Positions 9,474-17,675 of a DNA stretch of 64,000 nucleotides are shown here, piece by piece. The position numbers were made by a program, and so were the translations under genes. The stretch lies in assembly GCA_030949705.1 (NCBI GenBank), contig JAUZSF010000015.1, positions 1 to 64,000 on the forward strand. The letters are read 5' to 3'. A model generated the notes under the pieces. That model was not told where the DNA came from and did no database searches. It was given only the letters and a program-made list of their open reading frames with translations. The stretch's first letter is position 1, and the number at the start of each line of letters is the position of its first letter. Source of the DNA: Robiginitomaculum sp. (lineage in GTDB: Bacteria > Pseudomonadota > Alphaproteobacteria > Caulobacterales > Maricaulaceae).

Positions 9474-10445
9474 TTAGCGAACGATCATCACCGAGTTAGC
9501 GGCCTTTTGCAGGACTTCATAGGCAACTGAGGTGGTGAAAAAGCGCCGCAATCCTTTGACACTGGTATCGGCCAGTACAATCAGCGAGTATTTGCGCCCC
9601 TTGCCAACAATACTTTCCACGGGATCACCAATTTCGACACTTTCACCAGCAATGCTGAGGCCCTCGGCCTCAATGGCAGCCTTGGCCTTGGCCACCACGC
9701 CTTTGGCCTTTTCCAGCTCGTCTTCATTGGAGGCAACCGAGTAAAGATGCACCGGACAATGGCACCGCGCCGCGATCTGTGCATCCTTGACTGCCGCCTG
9801 GATTGCCTTGTCAGAAAAATCCACACACATGAAATGACCGTGATCTTCTTCCAGTTCGCGCGCCACCAGCACCGTACCGCGATGCTGTGTTGCCACCATA
9901 AAGGTCGTCGCCGGCGAGATGTAGCCTGCATGTTCTTTGGCTTCGGCGGTTTCTGACATGGAAATAATGGTAATGTCATAGCCTCCGATTTCGCATTCAT
10001 CCAGAATGCCCCGGTCGACCGAAGGCGAGACCAGCAGTTTCAGTGAAATACTGGCCCCTTCATCATTCATATAGACGGTGGTGTTGTCGCCCAGCGGGTC
10101 GCCGGTAACATCGGTATGGACGACCTGTTCTTTCCAGTCATCTGCCATAAACCCCATTTCGACCAGCATATCGCGGCCTTTTTTAAGCGCCTTGGTACCG
10201 GGTAGTTCCACCCCCCATTTGAGCATGTTTTCCCGCGCCACACGCATTTGCAAACCACCGGAGCTAAGCCCCTGGTCAACCGGGCGCACATACAGCAAGG
10301 TAAGGTCGGCGCTATTGTCAGCCCCCATGCGCACTGCATAGCGCAGACCGGAATATGATTCTTCGGAGCCATCAATGCATACGAGAATCGAGAAGCGCTT
10401 TTCCACTTCGGCTTCAACGTCTAATTCAATATCCATGTCAGACAT
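9474..10445 (-). CDS. Universal stress protein family protein (probably two UspA domains)
   Basis: FSILVCIDGSEESYSGLRYAVRMG and C-terminal YSLIVLADTSVKGLRRFFTTSVAYEVLQKAANSVMIVR. Confidence 0.8.
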   Translation of the reverse strand: MSDMDIELDVEAEVEKRFSILVCIDGSEESYSGLRYAVRMGADNSADLTLLYVRPVDQGLSSGGLQMRVARENMLKWGVELPGTKALKKGRDMLVEMGFMADDWKEQVVHTDVTGDPLGDNTTVYMNDEGASISLKLLVSPSVDRGILDECEIGGYDITIISMSETAEAKEHAGYISPATTFMVATQHRGTVLVARELEEDHGHFMCVDFSDKAIQAAVKDAQIAARCHCPVHLYSVASNEDELEKAKGVVAKAKAAIEAEGLSIAGESVEIGDPVESIVGKGRKYSLIVLADTSVKGLRRFFTTSVAYEVLQKAANSVMIVR

Positions 10446-10478
10446 CAGGAGTCCCTTCCCGTTTCAATTCTATCGTCA

Positions 10479-11954
10479 TCAAAGGCCCAGCAAAGGCCAG
10501 TAAAATTTTGCCGCCAGCAACAACACCGCCGCCGACATGATCGCCATGCGCCAACCCACTTTGAAAAAGTCCGTCGCCTTCAGATAACCGGAGGCATAAA
10601 CGATGGTAAAGGCCGGGTGAGCCGCCGCCGTGAAATAGGCAAAAGAAGACGAGATGGCCGTGATAAACCCAAGGTGCAATGGATTTTCATTGGCCAGTTC
10701 GGCAGTGCGCAAGGCAATTGGCCCCAACACCGCCACCGCCGCCCCGGCAGACATGGTATTGGTGACCAAGGTGGTCAATCCGGTATAGGCAGCCAAAAGC
10801 GGCATTCCATGATCCATATTCAAGGGGCCCAACAGTTCCAGAAAACTGGTCGCCACCCATTCGGCAGCGCCCGAGGCCTGCATTTCCACCCCCAGAGATA
10901 TGGTGGCCGCATAGAGCAAAACTACCCCCCAGTTCACACCGGAATTCATATCGTTCCAGGGAACCAGGCCGACAATCAGGAAAAACACAGCCCCCATCAG
11001 CGCGATGGTGCCAAGACCAATGGATTCGGACATGGTGACCCAGCCCACCAAAGTGGCCAGAAAAATTCCCACCGCCGCCCAGTCGCGCCCCTTCATGGGG
11101 CCTTGCTCTTCGATCTGTTTGCGCAATTTGGCAACGGCACGGCGCAGGGTTTTGCGTTCAGGCTTGAACACCGCAAAAAGAATGAACGTCACCAACGGCA
11201 ATTGCAGCAGAAAAATCGGATAGGCGTATTTGATCCAGGTTACATAATCCACCAGAAAACGGCGGGTTTCCGGATTGGTGGGATCAAAGAAAAAATCTTT
11301 CCAATAGCTGATCATAATGGCATTGCGCGCCCCACCAGACGGCGTACCGATGCCGCCAATGGCACAGCCATAAGAGATGGAAAACAACAGCACCGCCGCC
11401 AGGCCCTTGACCTCTTTGGGATTGTTCGAGGTGAGCGTGACCAGGGTTACCGCCACCGGCAACATCATGGCGGCCACCGTGTGCTCACCAATAACCGAGG
11501 CCAGCACACCACAAACAAAACTGATGCCCACACAGATCGGATAAATGCCTGTCCCCGTGGCTTGCACAATCAGATAGGCAATGCGTTTATCCAGCTTTTG
11601 CTTGACGATTGCCACCGCCAGCATCAACGAGCCCATGATAAAGAGCACCGAATCGCTCATCAGCGAACGCGCGACTTTGCTGGAATCCAACCCCAGCAAG
11701 ATGATCTGCGCGATGATGATCATCAGGGCGACGCTGGGCAAGGGCACCGGTTCGGTCACAAACAGGATCACCGCCACCAAAGAGATGATCAGCACAATCT
11801 GGCCTTCGCGGCTAAGGCCCGTGGGAGGCTCAACAAAATAGAGAATGGTTCCAATAATCAGGGCGGCAATCAGCCACCGCCGGTCGTGCAGAAACAGCCC
11901 CAGCGCCCGCGGCGAAAACTTCATCCCCAAGACTGTGCCACCCTGCATGCTCAA
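10479..11954 (-). CDS. SLC13/DASS family permease, tandem copy 2
   Basis: Multi-TM; GGIGTPSGGARNAIMISYW and NTMSAGAAVAVLGPIAL motifs; close paralogue of 12025..13527. Confidence 0.8.
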   Translation of the reverse strand: MSMQGGTVLGMKFSPRALGLFLHDRRWLIAALIIGTILYFVEPPTGLSREGQIVLIISLVAVILFVTEPVPLPSVALMIIIAQIILLGLDSSKVARSLMSDSVLFIMGSLMLAVAIVKQKLDKRIAYLIVQATGTGIYPICVGISFVCGVLASVIGEHTVAAMMLPVAVTLVTLTSNNPKEVKGLAAVLLFSISYGCAIGGIGTPSGGARNAIMISYWKDFFFDPTNPETRRFLVDYVTWIKYAYPIFLLQLPLVTFILFAVFKPERKTLRRAVAKLRKQIEEQGPMKGRDWAAVGIFLATLVGWVTMSESIGLGTIALMGAVFFLIVGLVPWNDMNSGVNWGVVLLYAATISLGVEMQASGAAEWVATSFLELLGPLNMDHGMPLLAAYTGLTTLVTNTMSAGAAVAVLGPIALRTAELANENPLHLGFITAISSSFAYFTAAAHPAFTIVYASGYLKATDFFKVGWRMAIMSAAVLLLAAKFYWPLLGL

Positions 11955-11996
11955 ATCCCTGTCCTCCTGAACCTAACCACTTATTCAAATACTCCC

Positions 11997-12022
11997 AAAG
12001 CCGGTAGGACACCGGCCTTTTT
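11997..12022. terminator. Possible intrinsic terminator/hairpin between the two SLC13 paralogues
   Basis: GCCGGT-aggac-ACCGGC stem flanked by A/T runs. Confidence 0.4.
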
Positions 12023-12024
12023 CT

Positions 12025-13527
12025 CTATCCGTCAAGTAAAGGCCAATAGAATTCGGCGGCCAACAGCAAAATGACGACCGACATAATGGCCATACGCCAT
12101 CCAACCTTTAAGAAATCCCGTGTGCGCAAATACCCGGAAGCAAAAACAATGGCAAAGGCCGGTTGGGCCGCGGCGGTAAAATAGGCAAATGAGGTAGATA
12201 TGGCCGTAATATAACCCAGTTTGAGCGGGCTTTCCCCCACCAGTTCTGCCGTGTGCAGGGTTACCGGCCCCAACACCGCCACCGCCGCGCCCGCCGACAT
12301 GGTATTGGCCACCAGCGTGGTCAGCGCCGTATAGGCCACCCACAATGGCACCCCATGGTCCATATGCAATGGCCCCAGCAGGTGTAAAAAGCTGACCGCC
12401 AGCCATTCGGCGGCCCCCGACTGGGTCATTTCCACCCCCAAAGAGATGGTGGCGGCATAGATCAGTACCACGCCCCAATTGACCCCGGTATTCATATCGT
12501 TCCAGCGCACCAGCCCTACCATGAGGAAAAGTGCGCTGCCCATAATGGCAACAATGCCAAGTCCCAGACGGTCCGAAAGGGTGATCCACCCGGCCAGGGT
12601 CATCAAAAAGATAATGATCGCCGCCCAATCACCGCCTTTAATGGGACCCTGCTTTTCGATTTGCTTGCGCAGTTTGGCCACGGCCCGACGCAGGGTTTTG
12701 TGCTCAGGCTTGAACGTCATGAACAAAATCCAGGTCACAAAGGGCAATTGCGCCAGAAATATCGGATAGGCATATTTCATCCAGGCCAGATAATCGACAA
12801 TATATTTTTTGGTGCTTGGATCCGTTGGATCAAAGAAAAAATCACGCCAATAGCCAATCATAATGGCATTGCGCGCACCGCCCGAGGGGGTGCCGATACT
12901 GCCAATGGCGCAACCATAGGCAATGGACAACAACAACACCGCCGCCAGGCCTTTGATGTTTTTGGTGTGCTCTTTGGTCAGAGTGATCAATGTCAGCGCC
13001 ACCGGCAACATCATCGCCGCCACCGTGTGCCCGCCAATGACCGACGACAACAGACCGCACACCACGGCAATGCCCACGCTGATCTGGAACAGGCCCGTGC
13101 CAGTAATGCGCACAATCAGATAGGCCAGCCGTTTATCCAGTTTCTGCTTGATAATCCCCACCGCCAACATCAGCGAGCCCATGATAAAGAGCACCGAATC
13201 GCTCATCAGCGAACTGGCCACCACATTGGCGTCCTTGTTCAGCAAGATCACCTGGCCACCAATGATCAGCAAGGCCACGGTGGGCAAAGGCACCGGCTCG
13301 GTCACAAACAGGATCACCGCCACGATCACCATCATCAGGATGATTTGCCCTTCGCGGGTTAACCCGTCGGGGACCGGTAAATGGTAAATGATAACGCCAA
13401 CCAGGAACGCAATAATCAGCCAGGCCTTCTCCCGCAGAAAACTCACCATGCCGCGCATAAGCGAGGTTTGTGAAAGCTGTCCGCCAAGGCTCATAGTCTG
13501 TACCTCATCGCCGGCCTTTAGGCGCAC
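12025..13527 (-). CDS. SLC13/DASS family permease, tandem copy 1
   Basis: Multi-TM, strong similarity to the downstream ORF (IGTPSGGARNAIMIGYWRDFFFDPTDPSTKKYIVDYLAWMKYAYPIFL). Confidence 0.8.
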   Translation of the reverse strand: MRLKAGDEVQTMSLGGQLSQTSLMRGMVSFLREKAWLIIAFLVGVIIYHLPVPDGLTREGQIILMMVIVAVILFVTEPVPLPTVALLIIGGQVILLNKDANVVASSLMSDSVLFIMGSLMLAVGIIKQKLDKRLAYLIVRITGTGLFQISVGIAVVCGLLSSVIGGHTVAAMMLPVALTLITLTKEHTKNIKGLAAVLLLSIAYGCAIGSIGTPSGGARNAIMIGYWRDFFFDPTDPSTKKYIVDYLAWMKYAYPIFLAQLPFVTWILFMTFKPEHKTLRRAVAKLRKQIEKQGPIKGGDWAAIIIFLMTLAGWITLSDRLGLGIVAIMGSALFLMVGLVRWNDMNTGVNWGVVLIYAATISLGVEMTQSGAAEWLAVSFLHLLGPLHMDHGVPLWVAYTALTTLVANTMSAGAAVAVLGPVTLHTAELVGESPLKLGYITAISTSFAYFTAAAQPAFAIVFASGYLRTRDFLKVGWRMAIMSVVILLLAAEFYWPLLDG

Positions 13528-13668
13528 CTACACGCTAAATCCAGCTTGCGTACTGATTAACAGAAAACGATGGCCGGTTGGTTAACCTTAAAGTTCAAGG
13601 TCCAGTGTCAGACACTGGGGTATATTCGCATAAGCTAATATAGCAATAATTGCAAGAGATAACGCAAA

Positions 13669-13707
13669 GAAAAAGGCCGTTCTGCATCCACAGAACAGCC
13701 CTTTCTC
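13669..13707 (-). terminator. Rho-independent terminator downstream of FadL-like gene
   Basis: Minus strand AAAGGGCTGTTCTG-TGGATG-CAGAACGGCCTTTTT. Confidence 0.75.
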
Positions 13708-13723
13708 ATTCAGAATTCGGATT

Positions 13724-15031
13724 TTATTTTCCGAATTTCATTTTCCAGCCGATTGTGGCTTCCCACTGTTTCATGCGCAGCTCGATAATCCGGTTGGGAT
13801 TCGGCCCCGCAGGGGTCACTTCAATGCCGGAAACCCGGGTGGTTGGCGCATACATAAACGCAAACTCAAAGCTGTGTTTCTGGCTGGGGTTATATTCAAA
13901 ACCACCGGTAAGGTGGGTTTTCATAACCCCCGGCGCCATGATGTTAAGGGTGACATCATCGGGACCGATGGGATTGTCATTTTTGGCAAACCCGGCGCGC
14001 CACGTCCATTGATCATTCTGGCGCCATTCGGCCCCAAATTTGATGACATCAACATTGCTCCAGCCGAAACCCGGACCACCAAAGCTGCCAAATGGGCGCG
14101 GTGTGCGAGACGAGTTACCAATGGAGCCAACGGCGCTGTAATTGATCCGCTTGTAATCAATGGCGATAGTAAAATCCGGGGTCGCATCAAAGGCAACACC
14201 AAGAGTGTAGTTTTCGGGGATATTGAAATCGCCCTGATCCGCAAACAGGCCGGCATATTTCTTAAAGCGGCTCATATTAAGCTCGCTCTGATACGTGGCC
14301 GCAATTCTGAACTGATCGGTCACATCCAATTGCGCCCCGAAACGCCCGCCCAGACCTGTTGCAAATTCGCTTTCGTTATTGGTCAATGCCGCCGGATTGG
14401 AAGTTACCCCGCCAAAGGCCGCCAGGCCACGGGCTTCAAACTGGTTGATCGCCAGCACAGGAGCGAACCCGATGCTTAGCCGGTCAGCAAATTTATAGGC
14501 AAAACTGGCCGCAATCAGCAATTGATTGAGGTTAACCCCGGTGCCAGCACCGCAAAAAACACCGGTGGGTGCGGGAAATGGGCCGGATCCACATACGGGA
14601 TTGGCCAGATCACGGGGCCAGCTGGTATTCATGCCGCCATTACCAACGGCGGTCAGGGCAAAGCCAAAATTGTCGGACAGTTTACGGCTGTAGGCAAAGC
14701 CGGGAACCGGAAACAGATTGGAACCTGACTTCACATCGCCGGCTGGTGTAAACCCGCCGGGACCAGAGCCGGTGAAATGCCGATTAGGGCTGAAAGCCGA
14801 AAGATTGATTTGCAGCATATCTTCAACGTCGACCGCACCGGCTGGATTTAATGCCGAAGCAAAAGCATCGCGGCTGTCGGCCACACCGGCCCCACCCATT
14901 GCCTTGGAACGGGCGCTGATACCGTGTTGGAAATACCCTTCGGTGGCCTGTGCCGCCGGCACACCGATCATTGAAAGCGCGATTGCGCCCATTGCTGCTG
15001 AGGTTAGCAGTTTTCCTGTAATTCGAGCCAT
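13724..15031 (-). CDS. FadL/TodX-family outer-membrane transport protein
   Basis: Signal peptide, then TEGYFQHGISARSKAMGGAGVADSRDAFASALNPAGAV typical of FadL family; C-terminal FGK. Confidence 0.85.
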   Translation of the reverse strand: MARITGKLLTSAAMGAIALSMIGVPAAQATEGYFQHGISARSKAMGGAGVADSRDAFASALNPAGAVDVEDMLQINLSAFSPNRHFTGSGPGGFTPAGDVKSGSNLFPVPGFAYSRKLSDNFGFALTAVGNGGMNTSWPRDLANPVCGSGPFPAPTGVFCGAGTGVNLNQLLIAASFAYKFADRLSIGFAPVLAINQFEARGLAAFGGVTSNPAALTNNESEFATGLGGRFGAQLDVTDQFRIAATYQSELNMSRFKKYAGLFADQGDFNIPENYTLGVAFDATPDFTIAIDYKRINYSAVGSIGNSSRTPRPFGSFGGPGFGWSNVDVIKFGAEWRQNDQWTWRAGFAKNDNPIGPDDVTLNIMAPGVMKTHLTGGFEYNPSQKHSFEFAFMYAPTTRVSGIEVTPAGPNPNRIIELRMKQWEATIGWKMKFGK

Positions 15032-15166
15032 AGTCCCCTCCCCGGTTGTAAGCTCACCAATAAACACCGCATGCCTGCATGACAGGCGGCTATGAAGGCA
15101 CCGCAGGGGCACCGGTTCCGGCCGCACGTTTATTGTTCTTAAGCGTACGTACGACCGGCGATGGGT

Positions 15167-15400
15167 TCAGGCGACACGCTTGATCAAAAAGCGATACACT
15201 TCGCCGTCATTATCCTGTTCGACCAGTTCATTACCGGTTGCCCGGCAAAAGGCCTCAAAATCCGCAACGGAACCTGGGTCTGTGGACAGCACTTCCAGTA
15301 CTTTACCATCATCCAGTCCGTTAAGTGCCTTTTTTGCTTTAAGTATGGGAAGCGGGCAATTCAGCCCTTTTGCATCAAGTACTTCGTCAGCCATAATCAT
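15167..15400 (-). CDS. tusA: TusA-family sulfur carrier protein
   Basis: DAKGLNCPLPILKAKKALN CPxP motif, 77 aa. Confidence 0.9.
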   Translation of the reverse strand: MIMADEVLDAKGLNCPLPILKAKKALNGLDDGKVLEVLSTDPGSVADFEAFCRATGNELVEQDNDGEVYRFLIKRVA

Positions 15401-15436
15401 TCCTATTCCATTATCGATGTGGGCAAGACCACAAAC

Positions 15437-15950
15437 TTACATATAGAGGTTGATATCAGATTCCAGCGCACTCTCCATCCATGTGGCTGCGCCGCCGATT
15501 TCAATCTCGTCAATCATATCACTCTTGTCCAATTCAAAAAAGATCAAGTGTCATCTGGCACCCGATCATACGAACGTCCGACAAGGTTGCCGCCTCGCGC
15601 AGCTCTTCAATAGAGGCCACGCCCTTTTTCTTGATCAAATTCTTCATCATCACCGAGGCCATATCGGTAACCCCTGGGATCATGCCGACCATATTGGGCA
15701 TCACCATATGCATGCCCCCCATGGGCATGGACATGGCCGGATTGCCCAGTGGCGTGACCTTCAGCTTCAGATCTTTTTTCAGAAGTTGCAGACCGTAGAA
15801 GGTAAAGAACATGGTTACATCCACGTCCATTGCCGCCGCCGTCGTGGCCAGGATAAATGGCGGGTAGGCCCAGTCCAAAGATCCCTTGGTACAGATGATC
15901 GTCATCTTCTTCGCATTGCTTGGCACTTTGATGCTATTTTCTTCAGCCAT
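15437..15950 (-). CDS. DsrE2-like membrane-associated sulfurtransferase; C-terminus frameshifted in this sequence
   Basis: ORF 15534..15950 ends ...GCQMTLDLF*. Removing one T from the T6 run at about 15537-15542 restores ...DLFELDKSDMIDEIEIGGAATWMESALESDINLYM* ending at 15437. Confidence 0.75.
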
Positions 15951-16140
15951 CTTTATGGTCTCCTTAGATGTGCAATACGTCCCCGCTCCCCCAGGATTCG
16001 TATATCAGAATTTGCTTTATTAGAGAAAATGTATGAAAGCCCCCCCTCTGGTCAAGGAAATTCACGCATTTGTGTGCATTACAATTTTTCTAATTTTTGC
16101 AATGTGACATTTTCGACATGGATATTTTTATTAACAAAAC

Positions 16141-16155
16141 ACAACAGTACGTTGT
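16141..16155. promoter_or_regulatory. Inverted repeat ACAAC-AGTAC-GTTGT in the divergent dsrE2/glycerate kinase intergenic region
   Basis: Dyad read from sequence in a strongly AT-rich gap. Confidence 0.25.
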
Positions 16156-16327
16156 TTTTCATGACATAAATAAGACATCCCCAAATTTGACAACAGGCAC
16201 ATTCTCAAAAAACCTGCCAGCCTCTCTTGTGTGGCAATCCCCATCATGATCGAATCAAAATGATCATTTTGGCGTACTCGAAACGTCTGAAAGACATTCA
16301 AAATATTGGGGGAAGGCCAAAATTCAG

Positions 16328-17596
16328 GTGCAAATGAGGCAAGAAAACTCCACAAAATCTCTTTTGCTCGCAACCTTCCATCAGGCGGTATCCGCCGCCA
16401 GTGCGCAGGCGACATTGGCAGCCCATTTGCCCCCTCTGCCTCCCCGTGGGCGAACGCTGGTTTTGGGGGCCGGCAAAGCCGCCGCCGCCATGGCAGCTGT
16501 CACAGCAGAAACCCTGAACGGCGCGTTGCACGGCAAAGTGGTAACGCGCTATGGCCACGACTGTGAAATCCCGGGCGATAAAATCTCCCTTGCCTGTGCC
16601 GCCCACCCGGTTCCTGATCGGCAAAGCACAATCATTGCGCGTAAAATGCTGGCCCTGGCCCAGAAGTGTAAACCAGAAGACCGCCTGTTGTTTCTGGCCT
16701 CGGGTGGTGGCTCATCTTTGCTGTGCCTGCCCGCCCCCGGCCTATCGCTTTTGCAAAAACAGGACATTATTCGCCATTTGCTCCACAGTGGTGCCGACAT
16801 TGCGCAGATCAATTGTGTGCGCAAACATCTCTCGGCCATCAAAGGCGGACGGCTGGCTGCCGCCTGTGGCACCCGCGACATCCACACCTTTATCATTTCT
16901 GATGTACCGGGAGATGATCCGGCCGCCATCGCCTCAGGTCCGACCATTGCCGACCCAACCAGCCTGGCCGATGCCCGTGCCGTAATCATGCGCTATGGCA
17001 CGCCCCATGAAGACGTGGTGATGGCAGCGCTGAATAATGATACAAACGAGACCCCCAAGCCCGGCACACTGGTTGAGCACCACACCATCATTGCCACGGC
17101 CAAGGATGCGTTAGGGGCGGCCGCCAAATGGGCGAAGGCCAAAGGCTGGCAGGTCCATAATCTGGGCGATCGGATTGAGGGCGAGGCCCGGGACGTAGGT
17201 ACTTACCACGCCAGGATAGCGTTGGATCTGAAGGCCCGCGGGGGGCGTTGGCTGTTAATCTCGGGCGGAGAAACCACGGTAACCGTGCGCCATCAAAACG
17301 GTGGTGGCGGCCCCAATCTGGAATATCTGGCCGGGCTGGCCCTGGCCCTGAACGGAGAGGGCGGTATAACGGCACTGTCATGTGATACCGACGGCATAGA
17401 TGGCAGCGAAGATAATGCAGGTGCCTTTATCACCCCGACCACACTTAGCCGGGCCAAAACCCTGGGTTTGGACCTGAAGGCACATCTGGATAAAAACCGT
17501 ACCTATGCGTTTTTCAAAGCGCTGGACGATCTTGTCATCACCGGCCCGACCCTGACCAATGTCAACGATTTTAGGATCATTGCCATTGAGTCATAA
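16328..17596 (+). CDS. Glycerate 2-kinase (GckA/TtuD, MOFRL family)
   Basis: VLGAGKAAAAMA..., FLASGGGSSLLCLPAPGLSL, KHLSAIKGGRLA, CDTDGIDGSEDNAGAFI; start GTG 16328 or ATG 16334. Confidence 0.85.
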   Translation: MQMRQENSTKSLLLATFHQAVSAASAQATLAAHLPPLPPRGRTLVLGAGKAAAAMAAVTAETLNGALHGKVVTRYGHDCEIPGDKISLACAAHPVPDRQSTIIARKMLALAQKCKPEDRLLFLASGGGSSLLCLPAPGLSLLQKQDIIRHLLHSGADIAQINCVRKHLSAIKGGRLAAACGTRDIHTFIISDVPGDDPAAIASGPTIADPTSLADARAVIMRYGTPHEDVVMAALNNDTNETPKPGTLVEHHTIIATAKDALGAAAKWAKAKGWQVHNLGDRIEGEARDVGTYHARIALDLKARGGRWLLISGGETTVTVRHQNGGGGPNLEYLAGLALALNGEGGITALSCDTDGIDGSEDNAGAFITPTTLSRAKTLGLDLKAHLDKNRTYAFFKALDDLVITGPTLTNVNDFRIIAIES

Positions 17597-17675
17597 TCGA
17601 TACTCCAGTCTTGCCGCTCCCCGAAAAACCTGCTCTTTCGCATTCACCCATCAAGTCTACCCTAGGAGACGCTTC

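Noticed and set aside
10617-12074. Plus-strand ORF (485 aa) opposite SLC13 permease
   Set aside because: Shadow ORF spanning an intergenic hairpin, extremely His/Gln/Arg-rich
16131-16415. Minus-strand ORF (94 aa) between dsrE2 and glycerate kinase
   Set aside because: Covers the AT-rich divergent regulatory gap and overlaps the glycerate kinase start; no domain or signal, composition not gene-like
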